Source: Acetobacterium malicum subsp. dehalogenans DSM 11527 (GTDB lineage: Bacteria; Bacillota; Clostridia; Eubacteriales; Eubacteriaceae). Taken from it: 56,082 nt of DNA. The notes beneath the pieces were generated by a model. The model searched no databases. It was given only the letters and a program-made list of their open reading frames with translations, and was not told the DNA's origin. This document shows, in pieces, positions 1-8,314 of this stretch. Both the position numbers and the translations under genes were made by a program. Numbering within the stretch: the stretch's first letter is position 1; every line of letters begins with the position of its first letter. Location of the stretch: assembly GCF_000472665.1 (NCBI RefSeq), contig NZ_AXAC01000023.1, forward strand, positions 1,603 to 57,684. Reading direction: 5' to 3'.

Positions 1-1119
1 GAGGAAATTTATAATATGACCGAACTGGCCAAGGTACTGCGGGCTGAAACCTTCAGCTTCAGTAACCGTAAGGCGGGAGAAGAAGCGGTTCTCCAGGGTG
101 ACTATCAGATCCGGGATATGGAAGCCATTGTTACTGCCGATACCATTCTGGTTTTGGGGATGCTGCCAGTGAATAACCCGATTGTCAAGTATAAACTGAA
201 TCAGGCATCAAAAAATGGCGCTAGCATCTTTGTGATTAACCATCTCGAAAGCGGTTATGATCATATTGCCGATGAGTTTATTACCGAATGTGAGGATCTG
301 GAATTTATGGGTGAAATCACCAAGTATGTGATTGAAAACGCCAATATAAAATCAGACATCAACAACCGTGATCAATTAACAGCATCACTGGCTGATTTTG
401 ATATCTGTGACGAAGCCCAGATCATTGGTGAAGGCCTGGTCAATGCCAAAAACCTGGTAGTTGTCATGGGTGACAAGTATATTACCGAAGAAGCGTCAAC
501 ACTGATAGGCGATATTCTCGGACTACTGGGTAAAGCTGATGGCAAACGTAGTGGTATTTTGAGAGTAGCAGTCAAAAATAACAGTGTGGGACTAAAGGCC
601 CTGAGGGTAATTAACACCCCGGCTGTGCTGAATAACGCCAAGGCTCTATTGCTCTTTGGCGAAGATCCCAATGCTGATCTAAGTGGCTATGACTTCCTGA
701 TGGTACAGGATACCCACCTGACCGATGCCGCCCAAAAAGCCGATGTGGTATTGCCGGCGCTGGCGTTCCCGGAAGTCAATGGGACCTTTGTGAACACCGA
801 AGGACGTCTGCTCAAGGTGAAGAAGTCGGTGGAAAACCCACTGGGAATCAACAATATCAACATGGTTCAAGCGATTGCCGAAATTTTAGCAAAGAATCTT
901 GGGTCAGTCTGTCCCGACAAAATTTTAAAAGCGATTAAGGAAACTAATGAGGCTTTTAAAAATGTTTGTATTGGGGAGCTTCTGAACAGACCTAAAAATG
1001 AAACGATCGGAATTGAACTTAAGCCATACACCGAGGGACGTCTATTTACGGAGATCCCTTATACTGATTATCTTATGAATGAGATTCAGGGAGAATTGAA
1101 TAAGGTTATAAAACATTAA
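1..1119 (+). CDS. Molybdopterin oxidoreductase, C-terminal part (NuoG/formate-dehydrogenase-like), truncated by window start
   Basis: The reading frame is open from base 1, and the first in-frame ATG (base 16) lies inside a stretch typical of this family (EEIYN-x-TELAKVLR), so the true start is upstream of the window. The visible 372 residues form the molybdopterin/FeS-reductase fold: a Rossmann-like segment (VTADTILVLG, then PIVKYKL), then the motif VVLPALAFPEVNGTFVNTEGR that is shared by NuoG and formate dehydrogenase catalytic chains. No iron-sulfur cysteine cluster lies in the visible part; those sites would be N-terminal. In an acetogen this could be a formate-dehydrogenase or NADH-dehydrogenase-like subunit. 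Family is fairly sure; exact substrate cannot be told from this fragment. Confidence 0.75.
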   Translation, partial: EEIYNMTELAKVLRAETFSFSNRKAGEEAVLQGDYQIRDMEAIVTADTILVLGMLPVNNPIVKYKLNQASKNGASIFVINHLESGYDHIADEFITECEDLEFMGEITKYVIENANIKSDINNRDQLTASLADFDICDEAQIIGEGLVNAKNLVVVMGDKYITEEASTLIGDILGLLGKADGKRSGILRVAVKNNSVGLKALRVINTPAVLNNAKALLLFGEDPNADLSGYDFLMVQDTHLTDAAQKADVVLPALAFPEVNGTFVNTEGRLLKVKKSVENPLGINNINMVQAIAEILAKNLGSVCPDKILKAIKETNEAFKNVCIGELLNRPKNETIGIELKPYTEGRLFTEIPYTDYLMNEIQGELNKVIKH

Positions 1120-1161
1120 AATCGCATTCGTTTGAAGATTCAGAAATTCGATAGAAATCAC

Positions 1162-1187
1162 CAATCATATTATTCATAATATGATTG
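1162..1187. repeat. Perfect 26-bp palindrome
   Basis: CAATCATATTAT is followed by TC and its exact reverse complement, giving two 12-base arms with a 2-base centre. No T-run follows, so it is not a simple terminator. It lies 42 bases after the oxidoreductase stop codon and before the real terminator at 1222. It could be an RNA 3' hairpin or a protein-binding site. Confidence 0.6.
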
Positions 1188-1221
1188 AGAGAGACTGAAT
1201 AATCAGTTCTTTCTTAAATAT

Positions 1222-1267
1222 AAAAAGTACCGTTTTGATATCATAAATATCAGAGCGGTACTTTTTT
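1222..1267. terminator. Bidirectional intrinsic terminator
   Basis: AAAAAGTACCG (1222-1232) pairs with CGGTACTTTTT (1256-1266), and a further inner stem TGATAT/ATATCA shortens the loop. A T-run follows on each strand, so it can end both the oxidoreductase (+) and the DUF3169 operon (-). Confidence 0.85.
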
Positions 1268-1341
1268 AAAATTTAAAATTAGGAATAGCTGTCGAATAAT
1301 GTTAATCTGCTGCGTATTTCACAGTTCACATTGAAATAAAA

Positions 1342-2085
1342 TTATTGAATATTATCTAGCTGTCCATGCTGAAATCGATTCGCTGTGACAGAATAAATCA
1401 AAGTTTGTGTTATCCATAAAAATCCAATCAGCAAATAGGGAAAGATACCAATATTAACGGCTATGGAAATGAGTAGACAAAGAGTCACGAGGCCACAATA
1501 AACAAAATTCATCAGCTGATAGCATCGATAGGAAGCTTTATAAATCACAAATTTTTCAGCTTCATCACAGCTTTTCAGCCATTCCTTGTCAAAGTTAAAA
1601 TCGAGTGGATTTCCTTTTTTATTTGGGTATAAAATTTTGGTTAGCTTTATCGTAAGTATCGTCATAATCAAGGTGAAGGCCATATTGACCAGGAAGATAA
1701 TCAGTCCCAGAAGTTTGAAATCTTTCATGGAATTGGTAACTGTGATGCCGAATAAACAGAATCCAAAAATCATAGTAACTGAAATAAAAGGAATTAAAAA
1801 TCCCAATTGACGGTCGATCTGATCAAATTGGATGTCATCATTTTCTTCGAGGCGCTTTAATTTAAGCTTGGCAGAGAAATAAAGAATTAGTATCAGCAAT
1901 GCGCAGAGACCAAGAATAGATAATTGGATTAATAAATTATTATCAATCATAAAAGTCTGAAAATTAATCAGACTTTGGATGATGGCATCTTCACCGTGGA
2001 TAATAATGCCTCCCAACAGTCCCCCAATAAAAGCAGATATGACCATGACAATAAAAAATTTAATCGTTGGATTTAGTTTTTTCAT
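1342..2085 (-). CDS. DUF3169 family membrane protein
   Basis: This 247-residue protein has about six hydrophobic segments: residues ~8-28, ~50-68, ~95-113, ~125-147 and two near the C-terminus. Between them is a cytosolic stretch with the family-like pattern FDKEWLKSCDEAEKFVIYKA. DUF3169 proteins are small integral membrane proteins of unknown function, usually encoded directly behind an XRE-type regulator. Here the start codon lies 26 bases inside the regulator gene, so translation is probably coupled, although AGAGGAG upstream gives a good RBS. The pair is controlled by the operator array at 2324-2393. Function unknown; possibly a membrane stress or transport component whose level the regulator sets. 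Confidence 0.8.
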   Translation of the reverse strand: MKKLNPTIKFFIVMVISAFIGGLLGGIIIHGEDAIIQSLINFQTFMIDNNLLIQLSILGLCALLILILYFSAKLKLKRLEENDDIQFDQIDRQLGFLIPFISVTMIFGFCLFGITVTNSMKDFKLLGLIIFLVNMAFTLIMTILTIKLTKILYPNKKGNPLDFNFDKEWLKSCDEAEKFVIYKASYRCYQLMNFVYCGLVTLCLLISIAVNIGIFPYLLIGFLWITQTLIYSVTANRFQHGQLDNIQ

Positions 2086-2293
2086 GAGTTAACTCCTCTT
2101 CATACAAAAATAGTTCTTCGACGGTTGTTTCAAAAACTCTGGCAATTTTTAGCGCTAGAATAACAGATGGTGAATAATCCCCCCGTTCAATTAGACTGAT
2201 GGTTTGACGGGATGCACCAACCAGCTTTCCCAGATCTGATTGATTCAGATTATTTCGGGCCCGATATTCTTTTAGACGGTTTTCCAAACCCAC
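2060..2293 (-). CDS. XRE/Cro-type helix-turn-helix regulator
   Basis: This 77-residue protein is almost entirely one HTH_3 domain: LKEYRARNNLNQSDLGKLVG, then SRQTISLIERGDYSPS (recognition helix), then ALKIARVF. It resembles small YozG/YgzD-type regulators. Translation starts at GTG (2293) with GGAGG eight bases upstream. It is the first gene of a two-gene operon with the overlapping DUF3169 protein. Three 16-bp dyads of one design lie over and just downstream of its promoter, so negative autoregulation is likely. There is no separate ligand-binding domain, so a signal would have to come through the membrane partner or simple titration. Confidence 0.9.
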   Translation of the reverse strand: MGLENRLKEYRARNNLNQSDLGKLVGASRQTISLIERGDYSPSVILALKIARVFETTVEELFLYEEELTHEKTKSND

Positions 2294-2323
2294 AAGGATA
2301 CCTCCAAATCATAAAGTTCATGT

Positions 2324-2393
2324 GACAACAATAGTTGTCTAGTTGACAATCATTATTGTCATAATTATTATAACTCTGACAATGATTATTGTC
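2324..2393. promoter_or_regulatory. Three-copy operator array (GACAAY-N4-RTTGTC)
   Basis: Three perfect 6+4+6 dyads are visible: 2324-2339 (GACAACAATAGTTGTC), 2345-2360 (GACAATCATTATTGTC) and 2378-2393 (GACAATGATTATTGTC). Starts are 21 and 33 bases apart, about two and three helical turns, so all three faces align. The right-hand dyad covers the -35 box of the leftward promoter and the other two lie downstream of it. The likely binder is the XRE protein encoded next door. Confidence 0.85.
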
Positions 2394-2395
2394 AA
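2367..2395 (-). promoter_or_regulatory. Consensus promoter for the XRE/DUF3169 operon
   Basis: On the minus strand TTGACA (2390-2395) is followed by 17 bases and TATAAT (2367-2372), a perfect sigma-A promoter. The RBS GGAGG is at 2301-2305, before the GTG start at 2293. Such a strong promoter embedded in operators fits tight repression. Confidence 0.85.
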
Positions 2396-2490
2396 GGAGG
2401 GTTTTTGAATTTATTCAATGTTCAATTCTCAATACTTTTGGTATAATAACTATGTTTGTTAAATTGAGCAGAAAGAGAAAGAGAGATTAA

Positions 2491-5133
2491 ATGAAAAGTA
2501 TCTTAATCGACGGAAATAGTCTTTTTTACCGGACCTTCTATGCTATCCGGGAAATGTCAAATTCAAAGGGTGTACCGACAAATGCCATTTATGGTTTTGT
2601 TAACATATTAGTTAAAATTCAGGAGGAGTACCAACCTGATTATTTGGGGGTTGCCTTTGACTTAAAAGGACCAACCTTCAGACATTTGGCCTATGATGAT
2701 TATAAGGGCGGACGCCAAAATATGCCAGAGCTGCTGGCGGAACAGTTTTCGATATTAAAAGAGCTACTCAGAAAGATGGACATCGCCATTATCGAACTGG
2801 AAGGTTTTGAAGCGGATGATATCATTGGAACCCTGGCGGCTATCGGATCTGAAAAAGGTATCGAAACAGAAATCATCACTGGTGATCGGGATGCTTTTCA
2901 GTTAGTTGGACCACTAGTTAAAGTTCTGTATACAAAAAAGGGTATATCCCAATTGGAAGAGGTGGATGAGGCCTGGGTTAAGAACCAGTATGGCCTCACC
3001 CCCAAAGATCTGATTGATTTAAAAGCGCTGATGGGAGATAAATCGGACAATATCCCTGGAATAGCTGGGATTGGGGAAAAAACGGCGATTAAGCTGGTCC
3101 AGCAATATGGAAATCTGGAAAAGATCTATGAACATATTGACGAACAGAAAGGCAAACAAAAAGAAAAAATAATCGCCGGCAGAGATGATGCATTTATGAG
3201 TCGAATGCTGGGAACAATAAAACTGGATGTTCCCTGGGATGGTGACTATCAGGAACTGACCTTCAATAATATTTTTAATCCCGAGAGTATCGCCTTACTC
3301 AAGGAATTGGAATTCAATACCCTACTGTCAAAAATAGATGCCGCAGAAGTCGTCGAAACCATTGAAAAAAAAGTTGCTTTTCACTGGATTAAAACAGCCG
3401 TAGATATGGACAACTTGTTCAAAGATTTGGAAAATTCCAATGAAGTGATTATCTATTTTCATGAAGAAGTAGCCCAGATTTATTTGGCGTTGGAAATCTC
3501 AGACCGTTATTATTATCTGAACCCTGAGGCTGTTGCGGGCTTGAATTTCTTTGAAAAACTTAAAAAGCTGCCAAACATCAATACCTTAGCTATTACCAGC
3601 CAGGATTTAAAAAATCTGATCCATATCTTCCATAAAAATGACATCAATGAAGTAAATGAAGCCTTTGATACTTATATTGCCACCTATCTGTTGAGCCCGG
3701 GAGATCAGCGCTATGATTTGAAATCAGCCGCCTATCAATATCTCAATCGGACCATTCTGGATGATGAGGAAATGTTCGGGAAAGGTAAAAAAATGGTGAA
3801 AGCTGAGGGACTGGATGAACAGTTGTTGGCCGATTATATGATCAAAAACTGTGAAACCATTAAAGATTTAAAAACTGTTCTGGAAAAAGAACTTCATGCA
3901 ACTGATATGATGACCTTGTTTAAAACGATTGAGATGCCGTTGCTGGAAGTGATGGTATCGATGGAGGAGCTGGGATTTAAAATTGACTTAAGTCAGTTGG
4001 AAAATCTTTCCAGCGAGTTTGAAAACAAGCTTACCAGTCTCACCAGTGACATCTACGAACTGGCTGAAACAGAAGCTTTTAACATTAATTCACCCAAACA
4101 ATTGGGCGAAGTTTTATTCGAACAATTAAAACTGCCAGTGGTGAAAAAAACTAAAACGGGCTACTCCACCAATATTGAGGTATTGGAACAACTTATTCAT
4201 TTTCATCCAATTATTGAAAAAATTATCGAATATCGGATGCTGTCGAAATTGGATTCAACCTATGGCCGGGGATTGATGGCTTTTGTTGAACCCAAAACGC
4301 ATAAAATCTATTCGACTTTTAATCAGACCGTGGCGGCAACCGGACGGCTTAGCAGTTCCAATCCGAATCTGCAGAACATTCCGGTAAAAACAGAAATGGG
4401 ACGAGCGATCAGGCGCGTATTTGTTCCTTCAACGAGCGATCGAATTCTGGTTGATGCCGATTATTCGCAGATCGAGCTTCGGGTTTTAGCCCACCTTTCC
4501 GGCGATGAGAATCTAATCGATGCCTTTATAAAAGAACAGGATATCCACACCCGAACCGCATCAGAGATTTTTGGTGTTCCCCTGGATGCAGTCACTAGAA
4601 CCCAACGCGGCCAGGCCAAAGCCATCAATTTTGGTTTGATCTATGGTAAACAGGCCTTTAGTCTGGGGAAAGATCTGGGGATCTCCAGAAATGAGGCCCA
4701 GGACTATATTAATCGCTACTTTTCCCGCTATCCCAAGGTTCAGGATTATATGGAAAATGTTAAACGACAAGCCAAAGAAGAAGGCTATGTCACCACTATT
4801 TGGGGAAGAAGACGTTATATTCCGGAAATGAACTCGCGAAACGCGATGCTGGTTCAGGCTGGGGAAAGAATGGCCCTGAATACCCCGATTCAAGGGAGTG
4901 CAGCGGACATTATCAAGCTTGCGATGATTAAGGTCTATAACCGCTTAAATGCTGAGAAGCTGGAAGCAGAACTGATCTTGCAGGTCCATGATGAGTTAAT
5001 CATTGATACCCCTAAAAATGAAAAAATCCAGGTGGAACGACTGATTAAAGAAGAAATGGAAGGGGCTGCTCAACTGAGTGTGCCGCTGACTGTTGATGTG
5101 AACACCGGGATGTCCTGGTATGATGTGAAATAG
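2491..5133 (+). CDS. polA: DNA polymerase I
   Basis: DNA polymerase I, for Okazaki-fragment processing and repair; 880 residues, normal family length. Residues 1-~290 form the 5' nuclease (DGNSLFYR, EADDIIG, TGDRDAFQL, GDKSDNIPGIAGIGEKTA). The middle ~300-470 has the 3'-5' exonuclease fold but no acidic DxE metal site (the equivalent region reads EVIIYFHEEVAQIYLALE), so proofreading is probably absent, as in Bacillus and Thermus enzymes. The polymerase domain has motif A DADYSQIELR (catalytic Asp657), the O-helix RGQAKAINFGLIYG and motif C QVHDE (Asp834). The ATG at 2491 has only a weak purine-rich RBS. coaE follows 12 bases later, probably in one operon, an arrangement common in Firmicutes. 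Confidence 0.98.
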   Translation: MKSILIDGNSLFYRTFYAIREMSNSKGVPTNAIYGFVNILVKIQEEYQPDYLGVAFDLKGPTFRHLAYDDYKGGRQNMPELLAEQFSILKELLRKMDIAIIELEGFEADDIIGTLAAIGSEKGIETEIITGDRDAFQLVGPLVKVLYTKKGISQLEEVDEAWVKNQYGLTPKDLIDLKALMGDKSDNIPGIAGIGEKTAIKLVQQYGNLEKIYEHIDEQKGKQKEKIIAGRDDAFMSRMLGTIKLDVPWDGDYQELTFNNIFNPESIALLKELEFNTLLSKIDAAEVVETIEKKVAFHWIKTAVDMDNLFKDLENSNEVIIYFHEEVAQIYLALEISDRYYYLNPEAVAGLNFFEKLKKLPNINTLAITSQDLKNLIHIFHKNDINEVNEAFDTYIATYLLSPGDQRYDLKSAAYQYLNRTILDDEEMFGKGKKMVKAEGLDEQLLADYMIKNCETIKDLKTVLEKELHATDMMTLFKTIEMPLLEVMVSMEELGFKIDLSQLENLSSEFENKLTSLTSDIYELAETEAFNINSPKQLGEVLFEQLKLPVVKKTKTGYSTNIEVLEQLIHFHPIIEKIIEYRMLSKLDSTYGRGLMAFVEPKTHKIYSTFNQTVAATGRLSSSNPNLQNIPVKTEMGRAIRRVFVPSTSDRILVDADYSQIELRVLAHLSGDENLIDAFIKEQDIHTRTASEIFGVPLDAVTRTQRGQAKAINFGLIYGKQAFSLGKDLGISRNEAQDYINRYFSRYPKVQDYMENVKRQAKEEGYVTTIWGRRRYIPEMNSRNAMLVQAGERMALNTPIQGSAADIIKLAMIKVYNRLNAEKLEAELILQVHDELIIDTPKNEKIQVERLIKEEMEGAAQLSVPLTVDVNTGMSWYDVK

Positions 5134-5145
5134 CGGGAGAAGGTT

Positions 5146-5751
5146 ATGAGAGTAATAGGAGTAACTGGCGGGATTGCATCAGGTAAATCTACCGTCACGG
5201 ATATTTTAAAGAAACGTTTCAATTATATCGTCATTGATGCAGATCAATTAGCCAGACAGGCTGTCGAGCCGGGAAGTCCCGGTTTAACAAAAATAACCAC
5301 AGTATTTGGACCGAAAGTCATTAATGAGAATGGTGAATTAAACCGCAGCCTGCTGGGAGAACTGATCGCAAATGATGAGCAGGCTAGAAAAAAACTCAAT
5401 GCTATTATCCATCCTGAAATAAAAAAACTGTACGATCAGCAAATTGATTTTTATCGACGGTCAGGGATTCCTACAGTTTTTTATGATTGTCCCCTGCTTT
5501 TTGAAACAAATCTGCAAAATACTGTCGATGAAACAATTCTGGTGGTAGCAGATAAAGAAATACGTATCGGTCGGATAATGGCAAGAGATAAATTGACCAG
5601 AGCGCAAGCCATAAAACGAATCGACATGCAAATGTCGGATGAGGACAAAATCAGCTTGGCTGATACAATCATTGAGAATAATGGTAGCCTTGATGATTTG
5701 CTGATCACAACAAATGTTTATTTTACCAGACGAAAGCTCCTGGTGAAATAA
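5146..5751 (+). CDS. coaE: Dephospho-CoA kinase
   Basis: Dephospho-CoA kinase phosphorylates the 3'-hydroxyl of dephospho-CoA with ATP, the last step of CoA synthesis in the cytosol. The 201-residue protein starts with the P-loop GGIASGKST (residues 8-16), then DADQLARQAVEPG and YDCPLLFET, all typical of CoaE. The start ATG at 5146 follows GGGAGAAGG, 12 bases after polA, so it is almost certainly co-transcribed with polA. Confidence 0.96.
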   Translation: MRVIGVTGGIASGKSTVTDILKKRFNYIVIDADQLARQAVEPGSPGLTKITTVFGPKVINENGELNRSLLGELIANDEQARKKLNAIIHPEIKKLYDQQIDFYRRSGIPTVFYDCPLLFETNLQNTVDETILVVADKEIRIGRIMARDKLTRAQAIKRIDMQMSDEDKISLADTIIENNGSLDDLLITTNVYFTRRKLLVK

Positions 5752-5805
5752 ATATCAAGTTTTAAGATATTTGTAAATAAAATTTTCGAAAACCCAAAAA
5801 AATAG

Positions 5806-5834
5806 TTGATATTTTTTCTTCATTCCTTTATAAT
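5806..5834 (+). promoter_or_regulatory. Promoter of tRNA-Leu
   Basis: TTGATA (5806-5811), 17 bases, TATAAT (5829-5834). The tRNA begins 33 bases after the -10 box, leaving a short 5' leader. Confidence 0.8.
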
Positions 5835-5866
5835 AAGAAAACAGGGTCAAAACGCCTGTTACTTAT

Positions 5867-5952
5867 GCGAGGATGGTGGAACGGCAGACACGCAGGTTTG
5901 AGGGATCTGTTGCAGCAATGCAGTGAGGGTTCAAATCCCTTTTCTCGCACCA
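5867..5952 (+). tRNA. tRNA-Leu (anticodon GAG)
   Basis: An 86-base class II tRNA. The acceptor stem GCGAGGA/TTCTCGC (one G-T pair) is followed by discriminator A and an encoded CCA. The anticodon stem CAGGT/ATCTG encloses the seven-base loop TTGAGGG, so the anticodon is GAG, reading CUC and CUU. The long variable arm between the anticodon stem and the T-arm (GAGGGTTCAAATCCCTT) is typical of leucine tRNAs. It is a single-tRNA transcription unit with its own promoter and terminator. Confidence 0.95.
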
Positions 5953-5962
5953 ATATTAGAAC

Positions 5963-6001
5963 AAAAAGTCGATTGCGTCAGCAGTCGGCTTTTCTTTTTT
6001 T
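5963..6001 (+). terminator. Terminator after tRNA-Leu
   Basis: AAAAGTCGA and TCGGCTTTT pair (one G-T) around a 12-base loop, followed by a run of T. Another small hairpin, CGCCGA/TTGGCG at about 6003-6019, follows with no T-run; its role is unknown. Confidence 0.8.
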
Positions 6002-6137
6002 AACGCCGAGACCTTGGCGATCAGGTAACAATGGCAGTGAGGTTAGAAATTAAGTTAAAAAATAGGATTAATTGTTATGATAATTTCGTTGTACACTAAT
6101 TGATTTATAAGATGACAGGAATTATACGAGGTGAAGA

Positions 6138-6965
6138 ATGAAAAAGAAATTATTATCAGCAATTTTAGCGATTGTTTTATCGATGGCAATGGTGAATCCC
6201 GTGCTGGCAGATTCCAAAAGTGCCTGTGTCGCCATTGGCGCCGATAATACCGATGCCCAACTCAAAACGGTATATAGTTATTTCAATATCAAAAGTGGCG
6301 ATGTTGAAGAAACCGTAGTAACGAATGAAGATGAACGGGAATACCTGGAGGGTGCAGTATCCCTCGACAAAATTGGAACGCTAGCGCTATCCAGTGTTTA
6401 TGTTCAGGAAGAAACGTCAGGGGGAATTGATCTGGAAACCCATAATATTGACTGGGTTACCGATGAGATGTATAAATCAGCATTAGGAACTGCGGGGATC
6501 AAGAATGCTAAAGTGATTGTTGCAGCTTATACTCCGGTATCCGGAACAGGCGCTTTAACAGGTATTTACAAAGCCTATGAGACCGCAACTGATACAAGTC
6601 TGGATGAGGCAGCAAAAACAACGGCGGTTGAAGAAGTGGTGGTAGTTGGGGAACTGCAGGACGCCATTGGCGATGATGCGGTTAATATTATCAATAGTTT
6701 GAAGGGCGAAATTGCCCAAACTAAGACGATGAATGATGATCAAATCCGGGAATTGATTGTTGTGACGGCTGAAAAATATGATACCGTTTTGGATGATCAG
6801 CAAATTGAAGAGATCTTAACCCTTGTTAATAAATTCAATGAGCTGAATATGGATCCCGATACATTTATTAAGTTGATGGAAGCTGGCCAGGAAACCCAGG
6901 GCTTTTTCCAGCAAGTGCAAACCTTTTTTGCGGAAATCGGAAATTTTTTCAATAATTTGAAATAA
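6138..6965 (+). CDS. Secreted DUF1002 (YpuA-like) protein
   Basis: This 275-residue protein begins with a Sec signal peptide (MKKK, hydrophobic core, then a likely cleavage site at VLA-D around residue 25). The rest resembles DUF1002/YpuA (COG4086): an N-terminal alpha/beta part with GADNTDAQLKTVYSYF and VTNEDEREYLEG, then the motif AKVIVAAYTPVSGTGALTGIYKAYE, then a helical C-terminus. There are no further membrane segments, so it is probably exported to the cell wall or medium. Function is unknown for the family. It stands alone between tRNA-Leu and the terminator at 6989; RBS CGAGGTGA precedes the ATG. Confidence 0.85.
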   Translation: MKKKLLSAILAIVLSMAMVNPVLADSKSACVAIGADNTDAQLKTVYSYFNIKSGDVEETVVTNEDEREYLEGAVSLDKIGTLALSSVYVQEETSGGIDLETHNIDWVTDEMYKSALGTAGIKNAKVIVAAYTPVSGTGALTGIYKAYETATDTSLDEAAKTTAVEEVVVVGELQDAIGDDAVNIINSLKGEIAQTKTMNDDQIRELIVVTAEKYDTVLDDQQIEEILTLVNKFNELNMDPDTFIKLMEAGQETQGFFQQVQTFFAEIGNFFNNLK

Positions 6966-6988
6966 GAATGTGATAATCGTGACAACAG

Positions 6989-7029
6989 AAACGTCATCGT
7001 AAGTGAATTCATTTACGGTGGCGTTTTTT
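6989..7029 (+). terminator. Terminator after DUF1002 gene
   Basis: A 13-bp stem, AACGTCATCGTAA paired with TTACGGTGGCGTT (two G-T pairs), with a 10-base loop and a following T6. Confidence 0.9.
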
Positions 7030-7072
7030 CTGTGTTTGGATGTGAAAGTCTATAATCGTTTGCAAAATACTA

Positions 7073-7101
7073 TTGACAAAAATAAGGTAAAAAGATATCA
7101 T
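7073..7101 (+). promoter_or_regulatory. Promoter of the HD-GYP gene
   Basis: TTGACA (7073-7078), 17 bases, TATCAT (7096-7101). The start codon is 117 bases downstream, so there is a leader of about 110 bases in which I see no known riboswitch. Confidence 0.75.
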
Positions 7102-7217
7102 CGTAACTAATGAAACAAACTTTATTTTAGCTAAAACAATTTTATTATAATGACAAAAGTACTAGCAACTCGTTCAAAGAAGAATGGGTTTAAAAAGGTT
7201 TCAGTGGAAGGGCGATT

Positions 7218-8288
7218 ATGAGATTTGTGCCAATATTTTGTTTGCGAGAAGGAATGGTCATCGCTTCAGATCTGTTTGGGGATCAAGGCGAGCTGGTGCT
7301 TGCAAGGCAAACAGTATTAGATATAGAATTAATAAAAAAAATACGTAAGTTTAAATGCAATGGTCTCTATGTTGAGGAAGACAAGGTTCAGACGATACCG
7401 ATCGTACAGACGATTAATAGCAGCTTACGGATGAAGACCGTCAGTGGAATAAAAGAAATTTTTATCTGTAAAGAAAATAATCTGCCAGTTCAAAAAGAAC
7501 AATTCACAGCGATGGAAGAACAGGTAGAGACCATTGTTGACGTGATTCTGAAAAACAAAGAAATGATGCTTAATATGGTAGATCTGAAAGTGTTTGATGA
7601 CTACACATATTTCCATTCGGTAAATGTTGCCGTCTTATCGATTGGCCTTGGTACGGCCATGGGACTTGATAAAACAGATCTATGCAACCTGGGATTTGGT
7701 GCATTACTTCATGACATTGGAAAAGTATTTGTTCCCAAAGATATTCTCCATAAGCCCGGCCCCTTGACCGACAATGAATTCACTGAGATGAAAAAGCATT
7801 CGTCTTTAGGTTTTGAATATCTGGCAAGTGAATATGTGGGCAATGTCGGAGCCCAGGCCGGAATTCTGGATCATCACGAAAAATTCTCAGGTGGGGGTTA
7901 TCCCAATAATGCAAAGGGTGAAAAAATTTCCTTATATGGTCGAATAATCTCGATTGCTGATGTCTATGATGCGTTGACATCGGATCGGCCTTACCGAAAA
8001 GGACTGCTTCCATCGGAAGCAATCGAATATATTATGGGCGGCACTGAAAACCTGTTTGACCCGGATCTGGTTAAGGTGTTTATCCGGAAAATAGCACCAT
8101 ATCCGATCGGTACGTCGGTTAAGTTAAGTAATGGCCTGTCAGGGGTTGTCACTGACAATTTTGAGAGTTTTTGTATGCGACCGAACATTCGTGTTTTTAA
8201 AAACGGTGATTATGAAATAAAACCCTTTGACATTTGCCTGGCAGATCGTCAAGCTCTCAATATTACTGTTGTAGATTTTAAAAAATAG
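7218..8288 (+). CDS. HD-GYP domain protein, probable c-di-GMP phosphodiesterase
   Basis: The 356-residue cytosolic protein has an N-terminal region (~1-105) resembling the RpfG/DUF3391-type lead-in (LREGMVIASDLF), then a full HD-GYP domain. HD is HDIGK (His165-Asp166), followed by HHEKFSGGGYP (residues 219-229, the GYP loop), then RIISIADVYDALTSDRPYR. All metal-binding residues I can check are present, so hydrolysis of cyclic di-GMP (or a related cyclic dinucleotide) is likely. No receiver or membrane domain is seen, so the input signal is unknown. It is relevant to the c-di-GMP-type riboswitches at 55058-55391. adk follows 26 bases later, probably in the same transcript. Confidence 0.92.
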   Translation: MRFVPIFCLREGMVIASDLFGDQGELVLARQTVLDIELIKKIRKFKCNGLYVEEDKVQTIPIVQTINSSLRMKTVSGIKEIFICKENNLPVQKEQFTAMEEQVETIVDVILKNKEMMLNMVDLKVFDDYTYFHSVNVAVLSIGLGTAMGLDKTDLCNLGFGALLHDIGKVFVPKDILHKPGPLTDNEFTEMKKHSSLGFEYLASEYVGNVGAQAGILDHHEKFSGGGYPNNAKGEKISLYGRIISIADVYDALTSDRPYRKGLLPSEAIEYIMGGTENLFDPDLVKVFIRKIAPYPIGTSVKLSNGLSGVVTDNFESFCMRPNIRVFKNGDYEIKPFDICLADRQALNITVVDFKK

Positions 8289-8314
8289 GAAAACCAAATA
8301 GTGGAGGTAGTTAT

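Noticed and set aside
3300-3900. Active proofreading domain in polA
   Set aside because: The DxE metal-binding residues are not seen in the middle region.
5865-6053. 62-codon frame over the tRNA-Leu
   Set aside because: It overlaps a complete tRNA gene and its terminator; chance frame.
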